Positions 7,986-16,521 of a stretch of 64,000 nucleotides of DNA are shown one piece after another. The notes under the pieces are model-generated. The model did no database searches, was not told the origin of the DNA, and worked only from the letters and a program-made list of their open reading frames with translations. The translations under genes were made by a program, and so were the position numbers. Position 1 is the stretch's first letter. Each line of letters begins with the position of its first letter. Where the stretch lies: assembly GCF_003412455.1 (NCBI RefSeq), contig NZ_QTJU01000015.1:17831-81830 (forward strand), given 5' to 3'. This stretch comes from Deminuibacter soli. Lineage in GTDB: Bacteria > Bacteroidota > Bacteroidia > Chitinophagales > Chitinophagaceae.

Positions 7986-10214
7986 ATGCAAACGATCAAA
8001 TGCATGTTGCTAGGACTATGCCTTGCGCTGACTGGCCCATTGTCTTATACACAAACCAACGATTCGCTCAGGAATTTTTCGCTTACAGCCGTCGTGCAGG
8101 ATGGCTCGTTGCTGATCAATGTTGTAGTAAACCCCTATTATTACCGGAATACCGAGTACAAAGCTACAGTAGGTAACCGCAGTACTTATCTCGCGATAGC
8201 GCCATTCCCCAACCAGTACAACGGAAGCATTGCACTGGATACCTTTTCTACCGGCACTTATACACTAAGCGTTACACAGCGTTCTGTTTTCGACGGGCAT
8301 ATTGACACGACTATCAGCACAAGTTTCTATTACGCGAAGCCTGCCCCTACGGAAAGCTTGTTAACCCCGGCTACCAGTCTGGCCAGACCGGTTCTTCCTT
8401 TAAAAATGAACATTTTCCAGGGCAAACCGCCTTATACAATTGAGCTGGCATACGGTACTACCAAACAACATTTCACTGCAGGCGCACACATCGACACGTT
8501 GATCAGCCTGTCACAATATGAAGGGCAAACTGTCGCCATGCATATAGCTTATACCGGCAGCGACAGCATCCGTTATACCGCACCAACGCTCACGGTATTT
8601 GTGCAAAGCAGTCCTAACCTGTATACATACCAGGCAGTAGCACAAGTAATCACAGACGTGGGATTTCATAAAATTTTACACGGCAGCTACGGCAATGACC
8701 AGATTTATGATTTAACCACACATACCAATGCCGCCATCCCTGACAGCACCAATCTGCACAACCTGGAAGATTACGGCAGCCCGGTTCCATTGCTCAAAAA
8801 ACTGTCCCCTTCAGGATTGTTTTATAATGAAGCAAACCTGCGGGTGGCCGCTACAGATCCTGATTTTCCTTACGACGCCTATGCCACTTCCATGGGAACC
8901 GCGGCCTGGAATTTCAGCACCGGCCAATACCATACCATCACCAACTCGGTAAACAGCGCTATAGCAGGCGGGAATTACACGGCATGGGTTGACCGTGATT
9001 ATACAGGCTGTTATCTAAACAATGCAGACAGCAGCGCACTATACACTTACCCGGTGGGTGTACCCAAAGCACTGGCTCCGGATGGCACGCTGATCAGTTC
9101 ACAGAGTGAAAGCAACACCATTGATCCATTACTTCTTAAATACCATTTCAGCAGGGTGCAAACCATCGGTCATGGCATTAAACCTGTTACTACCGGTGTA
9201 AATGATCCCGTATGGTACCTGCGCAGCATTCCTGATACCTTTACCGATTCGCTGATGCGATTCAACGCAGATGGCACCAATACATTTGTAGCTATTATCA
9301 GCATCCCCTTTAACAACGATATAGCATTTGCCGCCAGCAAAGGCTTTGCAGCCTACCAGAAAATCGAAGCAGACACCAGTTCTATCTGGTTAATGAAGCC
9401 TGACAACAGTACGGTTAAACTCGCAGGGCGCGGCACATTGCAGGCTATCAACAACAAAGGAGACATAATTTATACACAGAACGGCGCTTTCTATTTCGCA
9501 GAGCATACCGGCACGCAAACGCGGTGGCTGGCTAACCAGATGACACCTGCACCCCCACCCGAAGGGGCTGCACCCGGTGTAAGTGAGCACATTTATGTGC
9601 AGGACAGCCTGTTTTATTTTACCATCGCCAACACGTTGTTAGCTGTTCAGCCGCCGGCAAATGCAATGCTCAGCAGCTTCACCGCAACCAACCAGGGCAC
9701 TGGCAATTTGCTGCAATGGAAACTGGGCACGCAGGATTATATTACCACATTCGATGTGCAGCGCAGTGGCAACAGCAAAGACTTTACTTCTATTGGCATA
9801 GTTGCCGCGCAAACCAATGCCGCCTTACCTGTGCAATACAACTATACAGATGCACAACCGTTGGCCGGAACTAACTATTACCGCCTCAGCATCAGCGGCA
9901 GCAATGGTTACCGGTTATTCAGCGATACCGTAAGTGTAAACATACAGCCACCGGTAACGCGCTTCACTGCTTATATATGGCCCAATCCCGTATGCACCGG
10001 CACTATGAACCTGGTGATAAACGCAGCAGGCAGCGGCGTATTGCGCCTTGAAATTGTTTCTCTCAATGGCAGTATCCTGCAAAACGAACTGATCCCTGTA
10101 ACCAAGGGCACTATCCGGCAGCAGGTGAATGTGAGCAGGCTGCACAATGGGTTTTATTTCGCTTATCTTACCAGTGGCCGGGAAAAATTTGCGATACCGT
10201 TTCTGAAGCTGTAA
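7986..10214 (+). CDS. T9SS type A sorting-domain protein, function unknown
   Basis: A 742-residue secreted protein. The start at 7986 gives a good signal peptide (MQTIKCMLLGLCLALTGPLS, then YTQ); the in-frame ATG at 7908 only adds untypical residues. Residues about 20-200 look like beta-sandwich domains. About 200-560 hold propeller-like strands (KILHGSYGNDQIYDLTTHTN, GRGTLQAINNKGDIIYTQNG). A fibronectin-like domain follows (LLQWKLGTQDYITTFDVQRS). The end, from YIWPNPVCTGTMNLVINAAG with LRLEIVSLNG to GFYFAYLTSG, is the type IX secretion type A C-terminal signal (TIGR04183 form), so it should cross the outer membrane and may be anchored at the surface. No catalytic motif was recognised. Confidence 0.85.
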   Translation: MQTIKCMLLGLCLALTGPLSYTQTNDSLRNFSLTAVVQDGSLLINVVVNPYYYRNTEYKATVGNRSTYLAIAPFPNQYNGSIALDTFSTGTYTLSVTQRSVFDGHIDTTISTSFYYAKPAPTESLLTPATSLARPVLPLKMNIFQGKPPYTIELAYGTTKQHFTAGAHIDTLISLSQYEGQTVAMHIAYTGSDSIRYTAPTLTVFVQSSPNLYTYQAVAQVITDVGFHKILHGSYGNDQIYDLTTHTNAAIPDSTNLHNLEDYGSPVPLLKKLSPSGLFYNEANLRVAATDPDFPYDAYATSMGTAAWNFSTGQYHTITNSVNSAIAGGNYTAWVDRDYTGCYLNNADSSALYTYPVGVPKALAPDGTLISSQSESNTIDPLLLKYHFSRVQTIGHGIKPVTTGVNDPVWYLRSIPDTFTDSLMRFNADGTNTFVAIISIPFNNDIAFAASKGFAAYQKIEADTSSIWLMKPDNSTVKLAGRGTLQAINNKGDIIYTQNGAFYFAEHTGTQTRWLANQMTPAPPPEGAAPGVSEHIYVQDSLFYFTIANTLLAVQPPANAMLSSFTATNQGTGNLLQWKLGTQDYITTFDVQRSGNSKDFTSIGIVAAQTNAALPVQYNYTDAQPLAGTNYYRLSISGSNGYRLFSDTVSVNIQPPVTRFTAYIWPNPVCTGTMNLVINAAGSGVLRLEIVSLNGSILQNELIPVTKGTIRQQVNVSRLHNGFYFAYLTSGREKFAIPFLKL

Positions 10215-10297
10215 TGGGTAAATCAATACAAAGCCCGTGACCGCCTGCTACAAATTGACCAATTCATTATTCATCAATGGTTTGATTTTTTTACACT

Positions 10298-11083
10298 TTA
10301 CTTCTTCCTGAAATCTGTTGGCCTTGATTGTGTAAACTCGTAGAACGCATTGCTGAAAGCGCCAATGGTATTGTAACCGGTGGCATAAGCAATTTCATTG
10401 ATAGGCTGGCTCGTTTTTACAATCAGCTCTATAGCCTTGATCATACGCAGCGTTTTAAGGTATTGCAGGAAGGAGATCTGCAGGCTGGATTGAAACAATC
10501 GTGATAACGAACGCTGGCTGAGATTGAATTGCTCACTCACATTTTGCAGGTTCAACGGTTCGGCGATATTCTTGTCGAGGTATTTTGTAATACGCAGCAT
10601 GCGTTCATCCTCTGTTATCGGCAATATAATCGGCAGCGCTTTGTTGTTGAGTTCGGGCAGCAGGTTTTTCAGGGCAACCAGGAATTCAAAATTCGCATCC
10701 TTCGCTTCCACATGCCGGCCATCCCACTTTTCGGTATGGTTAATCATCTGTATCAGCAATTCACTGGCCGGGTAAATACCCAGTTTGGCGTAAAACGGGT
10801 GCCGGTCATCATCATGCCCGTAAAAATACAGGGAACGCAGCACCGTGGCTGAACTGGCAATACGCAGCACATGCTCCAGGTGTTTGGGTATCCAGAAGTA
10901 ATGACGCGCAGGTACCACATAGGTTTTGTGCGCAATGGTAATGTAGGCAATGCCACCCTCCACATAACTCAGCTGCCCTTTGTTGTGCGTATGCAAAGGG
11001 ATCAGTTTTTCCGACTTTTCATGCATTACAAACACCGAAGCCGGACGTTGGTTAATCTCGGGCAATGATGCGATTAAACCCAT
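10298..11083 (-). CDS. AraC family transcriptional regulator next to the efflux operon
   Basis: An AraC/XylS regulator with an N-terminal cupin-like sensor (LIPLHTHNKGQLSYVEGGIA, then WIPKHLEHVLRI) and a C-terminal double helix-turn-helix (ITKYLDKNIAEPLNLQNVSE to EIAYATGYNTIGAFSNAFYE). The start at 11083 (MGLIASLPEINQ, 261 residues) is preferred over 11155 because an exact -7 box, TATTTTTG, lies at 11121-11114 on this strand, between the two ATGs. It is divergent from the TolC-EmrA-EmrB-like operon, and control of that operon by a small molecule bound to the cupin domain is the natural inference. The family usually activates; repression is also possible. Confidence 0.88.
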   Translation of the reverse strand: MGLIASLPEINQRPASVFVMHEKSEKLIPLHTHNKGQLSYVEGGIAYITIAHKTYVVPARHYFWIPKHLEHVLRIASSATVLRSLYFYGHDDDRHPFYAKLGIYPASELLIQMINHTEKWDGRHVEAKDANFEFLVALKNLLPELNNKALPIILPITEDERMLRITKYLDKNIAEPLNLQNVSEQFNLSQRSLSRLFQSSLQISFLQYLKTLRMIKAIELIVKTSQPINEIAYATGYNTIGAFSNAFYEFTQSRPTDFRKK

Positions 11084-11113
11084 AAACAAGCGTTTAGACT
11101 TACTAAGAGAATG

Positions 11114-11121
11114 CAAAAATA
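11114..11121 (-). promoter_or_regulatory. -7 box of the AraC gene
   Basis: TATTTTTG fits TAnnTTTG exactly. TTT, one base off TTG, lies about 20 bp upstream. Transcription would start near 11107, which excludes the ATG at 11155. Confidence 0.5.
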
Positions 11122-11185
11122 CCGCTTTGGCCGGAATCAGTAAATAATTGTCCATTTACCGAAAAAGAGAATACGCAGCACAGGA

Positions 11186-11193
11186 TAATTTTG
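11186..11193 (+). promoter_or_regulatory. -7 box of the TolC-EmrAB-like operon
   Basis: TAATTTTG fits TAnnTTTG exactly, 17 bp before the ATG at 11211. No TTG sits at the right distance upstream, which would fit a promoter that needs the neighbouring AraC activator. Confidence 0.55.
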
Positions 11194-11210
11194 CGTACCA
11201 AAACGAAGGA

Positions 11211-12548
11211 ATGATATACGACCGGAAATTATGGACACTGGTGCTGCTGCTGTTTTCAGGATGCCTTACAAGCGCCGCAACACAACAGCAGTCCGCTGAT
11301 TCAACACTTACCTTAACGCTCAATGATGTGTGGCAGAAAGCAGCCGCCAACAGCAAGACAGCCCTCATAGCAGCAAAGGCGGTGGCCATTCGCCGGGAAT
11401 TGACTGCCGATGCCATTGCAGACAAACTGCCCGATGCTGAGCTGGCAGCCAATTTTGAAAAAACCACCAACCTGCCTGTATATGACAATGGATTATTGCA
11501 TAGCCCCTACCAGCATGCCATTACACAAACACATTATAAAACGGATGCCAACTTCTTTCTCACCTTATACAATGGCCATAAATTAAACCTGAAGATTGAA
11601 GAAGACAAAATGTTGCAGCAGATAGCCGAAACACAGCAGCGCCTCACCCTGTCGGATGTACGCTACAAAGCAGCTGCAGCTTACCTTGAATTACAGAAAG
11701 CCACCGTATTCAAACAGCTTATTCTTACTGATATTGAACGCCAGGAAAAACAGCTGGCGCAGATCAAAGAGAATTATAAAAACGGCGTGCTACTGAAAAG
11801 CGACCTGTTGCGGGTGGAACTGGATTTAAACCGGCGCAGGTTAACCCGGGAACAGGTAGAAAACGATATACGCATTGCTAACCAGCAACTCAACATACTG
11901 ATCGGCGAAAAAGATGAACAGCCGGTACAGCCTGAAGCCATTGCCGACCCATCACTCAACCCGCCCGGCAGTTATGATGATTATGTAGCCATCGCCTTGC
12001 AACATGCCTACTCTTACCATGCAGCCGCGCAGCAAACTGAGTTATCGAAGATTAAGCTAAAGGAAGCCAAAGCCAATACGCAACCGAAAGTAGGTTTATA
12101 CGGCGATTTCAATTTCGCCTACCCGCAAACCCTGCTGTACCCTTACAATCCCAACCTGTATTCCATCGGCGTAATGGGCGTACGCGCTTCTTTCCCTATT
12201 GCATCATTGTATAAAAATGCGCATAAGGTAAAAGCCGCACAGCTGGAACTGGAAAAAGAAACCTATGCACATGAAGATGCGGCAGATAAACTGCGGCAAC
12301 AGGTACGTGAAGTATACCTGCGTTATAAAGAAGCACTGGTGCAGATAGAGCTTGCACGTGAAAACGTAGCACGCGCCACAGAAAACGAACGCATTGTAAA
12401 GAATACCTATTTCAACAATGTATCGCTGATCACCGACCTGCTCGACGCAGATGTGCAGCTGCTGCAATCGCAGTTTGAGCTGGAAGCTGCCAGGATACTG
12501 GCACAGAACAAATATTACCTGCTGCAAAACATCATCGGAAACCTTTAA
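11211..12548 (+). CDS. TolC family outer-membrane efflux protein
   Basis: Outer-membrane channel of a tripartite exporter, 445 residues from the ATG at 11211. The start is set by GAAGGA directly before the ATG, by the -7 box upstream, and by the signal peptide it gives (MIYDRKLWTLVLLLFSGCLT, then SAATQQQ). Two OEP repeats with long helices are visible: LTLNDVWQKAAANSKTALIA opens the first, and YVAIALQHAYSYHAAAQQTE the second. Strand segments such as KVGLYGDFNFAYPQ lie between them. The two next genes follow at 2 bp and -4 bp, so it is cotranscribed with the EmrA-like adaptor and EmrB-like pump, and should form the exit duct for them. Confidence 0.92.
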   Translation: MIYDRKLWTLVLLLFSGCLTSAATQQQSADSTLTLTLNDVWQKAAANSKTALIAAKAVAIRRELTADAIADKLPDAELAANFEKTTNLPVYDNGLLHSPYQHAITQTHYKTDANFFLTLYNGHKLNLKIEEDKMLQQIAETQQRLTLSDVRYKAAAAYLELQKATVFKQLILTDIERQEKQLAQIKENYKNGVLLKSDLLRVELDLNRRRLTREQVENDIRIANQQLNILIGEKDEQPVQPEAIADPSLNPPGSYDDYVAIALQHAYSYHAAAQQTELSKIKLKEAKANTQPKVGLYGDFNFAYPQTLLYPYNPNLYSIGVMGVRASFPIASLYKNAHKVKAAQLELEKETYAHEDAADKLRQQVREVYLRYKEALVQIELARENVARATENERIVKNTYFNNVSLITDLLDADVQLLQSQFELEAARILAQNKYYLLQNIIGNL

Positions 12549-12550
12549 TT

Positions 12551-13615
12551 ATGAAACGGACAAGATACACGATTACCGATAAAATCATTACCCGCATTAC
12601 CGGCTGCATCGCAGGCATCACCCTGCTGGTGCTGGCCGTATGGGGCGCCAGAACCTGCTACATCCTGCACCGTTTTGAACAAACCAACGATGCTCAGGTG
12701 CAGGAATACATCAACCCCGTTATATCAAGGGCAGGTGGTTTTATTGCAGCCGTAAGATTTGAAGAGAACCAGGATGTAAAAAAAGGCGATACTTTACTGC
12801 TGATCGATAACCGCGAGTACAACATGCAGGAAGAACAAACCAAAGCTTCCATAGAAAAAGCAACCGCACAGCTGCAGGTACTCGAAAGCAATATGCATAC
12901 ATTACAGAAAACAGCGGAAGCCAGTGCTTCACAGGCAGAAGCCATTAAGGCCAAGGTATGGAAACAGCAGCTGGACTATGACCGGTATGAAAAACTGTAC
13001 AAAGCAGAATCTGCCACAGCCCAGCAGCTGGAAGATAAAAAGGCAGCGCTGGAAGTAAACCAGTCTGATTATAAAGCTGCACAGGATAACTACGCAGCCT
13101 CCCAATCGCGCATTGAGGATGCAGCACAGGAAAAGGGGGTGATACGTGCAGAGATCACCCGCTTAAAAGCATTGCTGAGCAGGCACCGGCTTGATGTAAC
13201 CTATACGGTGATCACGGCACCCTACAACGGTCGCATGGGCCGCAGAACCATTGAGCAGGGACAGATGATTAATGCAGGTGAAGTACTGGCCTATATCGTG
13301 AACAATGAAACAGACAAATGGGTGGTGGCCAATTACAAGGAAACACAGGTGGCGCACATGCGTATCGGTGATACTGTAAACATTGAAGCAGATGCCTACC
13401 CGGAAAGAACATTCAGGGGCACTATTATATCCTTATCACCCGCAACAGGCTCCAGCTTTTCACTGTTGCCACCGGATAATGCCACCGGCAATTATGTAAA
13501 AATCGTGCAACGCATACCCGTTCGCATCAAAGTTGCAGGAAACAGGCAGGAACTGGATTTGCTGAAAGCAGGCATGAATGTAAATGTAAGCGCTGTTAAA
13601 AAGAATAACCTATGA
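12551..13615 (+). CDS. HlyD/EmrA-type membrane fusion protein
   Basis: Periplasmic adaptor of 354 residues, anchored by one N-terminal membrane helix (GCIAGITLLVLAVWGARTCY, about 16-35). A biotinyl-lipoyl half follows (ISRAGGFIAAVRFEENQDVK), then a long coiled-coil hairpin (about 95-215, rich in AxxxA and Q/E), the second lipoyl half (ITAPYNGRMGRRTIEQGQMI) and a beta-barrel (VVANYKETQVAHMRIGDTVN). EmrA/HlyD-type adaptors pair with MFS DHA2 pumps, which is what the next gene encodes, with a 4-bp ATGA overlap. It links the inner-membrane pump to the TolC protein encoded 2 bp upstream. Confidence 0.92.
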   Translation: MKRTRYTITDKIITRITGCIAGITLLVLAVWGARTCYILHRFEQTNDAQVQEYINPVISRAGGFIAAVRFEENQDVKKGDTLLLIDNREYNMQEEQTKASIEKATAQLQVLESNMHTLQKTAEASASQAEAIKAKVWKQQLDYDRYEKLYKAESATAQQLEDKKAALEVNQSDYKAAQDNYAASQSRIEDAAQEKGVIRAEITRLKALLSRHRLDVTYTVITAPYNGRMGRRTIEQGQMINAGEVLAYIVNNETDKWVVANYKETQVAHMRIGDTVNIEADAYPERTFRGTIISLSPATGSSFSLLPPDNATGNYVKIVQRIPVRIKVAGNRQELDLLKAGMNVNVSAVKKNNL

Positions 13616-15207
13616 CCCACGATCCGCTGCTGCCGGTTTTTAAACAATGGCTGCCCGAATGGCTGGTGAAACTGGCCATGCTGCTGGTAATACTGCCGGG
13701 GCTGGTCTTGTTCTTTCTGCCCATGTCAAACATCAATGCAGGTGCAGGTCATTATGGCGCAGAGCCTGCAGACATGCAATTTGCCACCATTTTATTCTAT
13801 GCAGGCTATGCAGGTTTTTACAGTCTTGAACGCCGCTTCTTCAGCTTCCTGGCAGCAAAAGAATATTTCATCCTGTTCACTGTACTGCAGATTGTTACGG
13901 CCGGTGTTTGTTATACTACCAAACGCCTGGAAGTACTGTACCCGCTGCGTTTTATACAGGGCATGAGTTTTTGCAGCCTGGTTAACCTGTCGCTGACCAT
14001 CATCTCTGTCCGCGCCAAAACAGGCCGTGGCAGGGAAATCAGCTTCTCGGTTTTTTATGGCCTGCTGCTGTGCACCATCTCGTTCAATAATTTTATCACG
14101 GCCGATATCGTTGATTCCTTTAACTACAACAAGGTATACCAGCTCGCCATTTTTGCTTACCTGCCCGGTTTGCTGTTGCTGCTCACCGGCATGAACAATG
14201 TACGTTTTAATGTAAAATTCCCCCTGTACCAGCTGGACTGGCAGGGTTTTGTATTATACGCCACCGTGCTTGTACTCACCGGCTATGTGCTGGTGTATGG
14301 CAGGGAATATTACTGGCTGGAAGACAACCGCATCCTATACAGCGTGATCGCTATTACCGTGCTGCTCACTGTATTTTTTATCCGGCAGTTATCCATGAAA
14401 CGCCCGTATACCAACCCCTCCATTTTCACCTACCGCAACTTTAACATCGGCGTACTGGTGCTGTTTCTCATGTATATCTGCCGCTTCGGTTCCAATGTAA
14501 CCAATACTTTTTTTGCTACCGTACTGCGGTTCGATCCTGCGCATATTTCCTATATCAACCTGCTGAACATTGCAGGCATTGTAACCGGTGTTATTTATTC
14601 CTGTTGCATGCTGATACAAAAAAAACACATCCGGCTGATGTGGGTACCCGGTTTTATTGCCCTGCTTGGCTTTCATGCACGCATGTATTTCCTGTTTGCC
14701 ACGCAGGCAAATGCCGGTTCGTTTTTTATACCGCTGTTTGTACAGGGACTTGGTGTCGGCATCATTATGGTGCCTGCCATTGTATATGCCGTATCTGCCG
14801 TTCCTGTTGCATTAGGGCCTTCTGCTGCGGGCTTTTGTCTTACCGCGCGTTTTATGGGTTTTTGCACCAGCATCGGCCTTATCAACCATTTTGAGCTTAC
14901 CGGTAAAAGCGCACACTTCAACACCTTCCGCGACAATATCACCAGGCTCAACCCTGTTGTTAAACAGGCACTGGCCAAACAAACCCGCCGCCTCGTGAGC
15001 GAAGGCATGCCGCCCGCACAGGCAGCCAAACTCGCCAACCGCCTGCTGGTTAACAATGTGAACGGACAAACACAATTACGCTTCGCCATGGACTATTACG
15101 AGCTGATGACCTGCTTTATCATTTGTATCCTGGTACTGCTTATGCTGTTCCCCTATTTAAACAGAACAGTAGCCCATATCAGGTCGCGCAAGCTAATAGC
15201 GGCGTGA
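13612..15207 (+). CDS. MFS transporter, DHA2/EmrB-like drug exporter
   Basis: A 531-residue inner-membrane protein with about 14 predicted hydrophobic helices, the DHA2 pattern, starting LVKLAMLLVILPGLVLFFLP and ending LMTCFIICILVLLMLFPYLN. It is weakly similar to classic EmrB: motif A is replaced by AGFYSLERRFFSFLAAKEYF. A soluble loop of about 60 residues (NTFRDNITRLNPVVKQALAK) precedes the last helix, as in other Bacteroidota members. Translation is coupled to the adaptor by the ATGA overlap. Proton-driven export of hydrophobic compounds through the adaptor and TolC is inferred from the operon. Confidence 0.88.
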   Translation: MTHDPLLPVFKQWLPEWLVKLAMLLVILPGLVLFFLPMSNINAGAGHYGAEPADMQFATILFYAGYAGFYSLERRFFSFLAAKEYFILFTVLQIVTAGVCYTTKRLEVLYPLRFIQGMSFCSLVNLSLTIISVRAKTGRGREISFSVFYGLLLCTISFNNFITADIVDSFNYNKVYQLAIFAYLPGLLLLLTGMNNVRFNVKFPLYQLDWQGFVLYATVLVLTGYVLVYGREYYWLEDNRILYSVIAITVLLTVFFIRQLSMKRPYTNPSIFTYRNFNIGVLVLFLMYICRFGSNVTNTFFATVLRFDPAHISYINLLNIAGIVTGVIYSCCMLIQKKHIRLMWVPGFIALLGFHARMYFLFATQANAGSFFIPLFVQGLGVGIIMVPAIVYAVSAVPVALGPSAAGFCLTARFMGFCTSIGLINHFELTGKSAHFNTFRDNITRLNPVVKQALAKQTRRLVSEGMPPAQAAKLANRLLVNNVNGQTQLRFAMDYYELMTCFIICILVLLMLFPYLNRTVAHIRSRKLIAA

Positions 15208-15337
15208 GAGTTAGGGTTTGACGTTTAAAGTTTGACGTTTAACGTTGGCATTACTTTTTTGATCTTCATTAACAAACCATACAACATGAAACTTTAAACA
15301 TGCAACGTTAAACACGAAACAGTCCACTCACCACTCA
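15208..15337. repeat. GTTTAAAG/GTTTAACG repeat between convergent genes
   Basis: GTTTGACGTTTAAAGTTTGA and GTTTAACGTTG near 15216-15246 face AAACTTTAAACATGCAACGT and GTTAAAC near 15289-15314. GTTTAACGTTG and CAACGTTAAAC are exact inverse copies about 60 bp apart. At 15324-15340 a GTGAGTGG run (minus strand) touches the stop codon of the next gene. It could act as a two-way terminator. Confidence 0.55.
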
Positions 15338-16285
15338 CTATTGCCAGTACCTCGACGCAGCCGCTTCTGCCTTCCAATCTGAATGCGGTTCATAGTAATT
15401 CCACAGCATGGCCGAAACCTTACGCGCCAGCTGCCAGGCCTCATTGTCTTCTACCCAGCGCTGATCTTTGTTGTTCTTGGTAGCTACATAAAAAACATAA
15501 TCGCCGTGCGGCGCATTCACGACTACAATTTCAGAACGCGAATCATCTACCATTCCCTGTTTGGAAGCAGCCTGTACATAAGGAGGCAGCGAGAACAAGG
15601 CATATTCATCCCAGAAACTATGCGTCATAATGCGGTACATGGTTTGACTTGCTTCGGGGCTTACTGCCTGCTCATTGCGTATCATCGCTGCGAGTTTCGC
15701 CATTTCCCTTGGAGTAGTCTGGCCCCAGCCATATTGCTGCCTCGCCGTTTCACGTCCTGGTGTGCGGGCATTAAGGCGGGTATCTTTAAATCCATGCGCA
15801 TCCAGCCAGGTATTGATGGTACTGCCGCCACCGGCCATACGCTCGCACCATACTGCAGCTGCATTATCGCTGTGGGTGATCATTAACGTAATGGCTGTAC
15901 GCACATCGGTTTTGGTACTGTCTTTAAAAAACTGCATCAGTCCCGATCCTTTTCTCGACATAGAATCCCGGTATACCAATGGCGTATGGTATTTATACGT
16001 GCCCTGCTGTATCTGGTCGAACATACCTACCAGTATCGGCACTTTAATAATACTGGCAGTTGGGAAAATGGTATCTGCATTAATCGCTACTTCCCTATTC
16101 GTCTTCAGGTTGTGTACATAAATACCCGCCACACCATGAAAAGAATCAGCAACAGCCTTCAGCATCCCTTCCAGCTTTTTATCTGCTTTATACTGTGCGC
16201 TGGCTGTTTGCAGCACTGGCAGCGGGAACATAAGCGCTGCAAATAAAAGTATCGGTTTATAGTTCAATTGTTGCAATAGTTTCAT
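15338..16285 (-). CDS. Class A beta-lactamase-like serine hydrolase with altered motifs
   Basis: A 315-residue exported protein (signal peptide to about QTASA-Q31) with the penicillin-binding-protein/beta-lactamase fold. The nucleophile motif is Ser78-Ile-Ile-Lys81 in PTASIIKVPIL, and Ser139-Asp140-Asn141 is intact in THSDNAAAVWCERM. The third box, normally KTG or KSG, reads Lys242-Gln243-Gly244. The position of the class A general base Glu166 aligns by eye with Thr175 (RLNARTPGRE against RLDRWEPELN of TEM). That combination speaks against an efficient beta-lactamase and for a peptidase, esterase or cell-wall-related hydrolase. The last codon and stop are CAA TAG, the TAG opening a TGAGTGGTGAGTGG repeat. 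No regulator of the AmpR or BlaR type is near. Confidence 0.85.
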   Translation of the reverse strand: MKLLQQLNYKPILLFAALMFPLPVLQTASAQYKADKKLEGMLKAVADSFHGVAGIYVHNLKTNREVAINADTIFPTASIIKVPILVGMFDQIQQGTYKYHTPLVYRDSMSRKGSGLMQFFKDSTKTDVRTAITLMITHSDNAAAVWCERMAGGGSTINTWLDAHGFKDTRLNARTPGRETARQQYGWGQTTPREMAKLAAMIRNEQAVSPEASQTMYRIMTHSFWDEYALFSLPPYVQAASKQGMVDDSRSEIVVVNAPHGDYVFYVATKNNKDQRWVEDNEAWQLARKVSAMLWNYYEPHSDWKAEAAASRYWQ

Positions 16286-16521
16286 TGTTCAATGCTATTG
16301 TTTAAAGGTTTGATGTTTAAAGTTTAAAGTTGATGCATTGCCAAGCGCTCTCAACAGCAACCATTCTTCGCTCGGTTCACAAAACACCGAGAATCGGGAA
16401 TCGACAGTCGGGATGGCCTTAGCGGGTAAATAATTCGCTTCATTCACTATTCACCAGTGATCCCTTATTCCATTGCACGTCCCCTAAACCACCTTCGCTG
16501 AGATCACTCACCACTCACCAC
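16286..16521. repeat. Composite intergenic repeat, copy 2
   Basis: Contains a GTTTAAAGTTTAAAG run (16300-16332), GAATCGACAGTC at 16398-16409 (the inverse of a module at 19 kb), CATTCACTATTCACCAGTGA near 16441-16460, and a CACTCACCACTCACC run (16502-16540) that enters the end of the GHL10 gene. No gene is seen in it. Confidence 0.55.
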
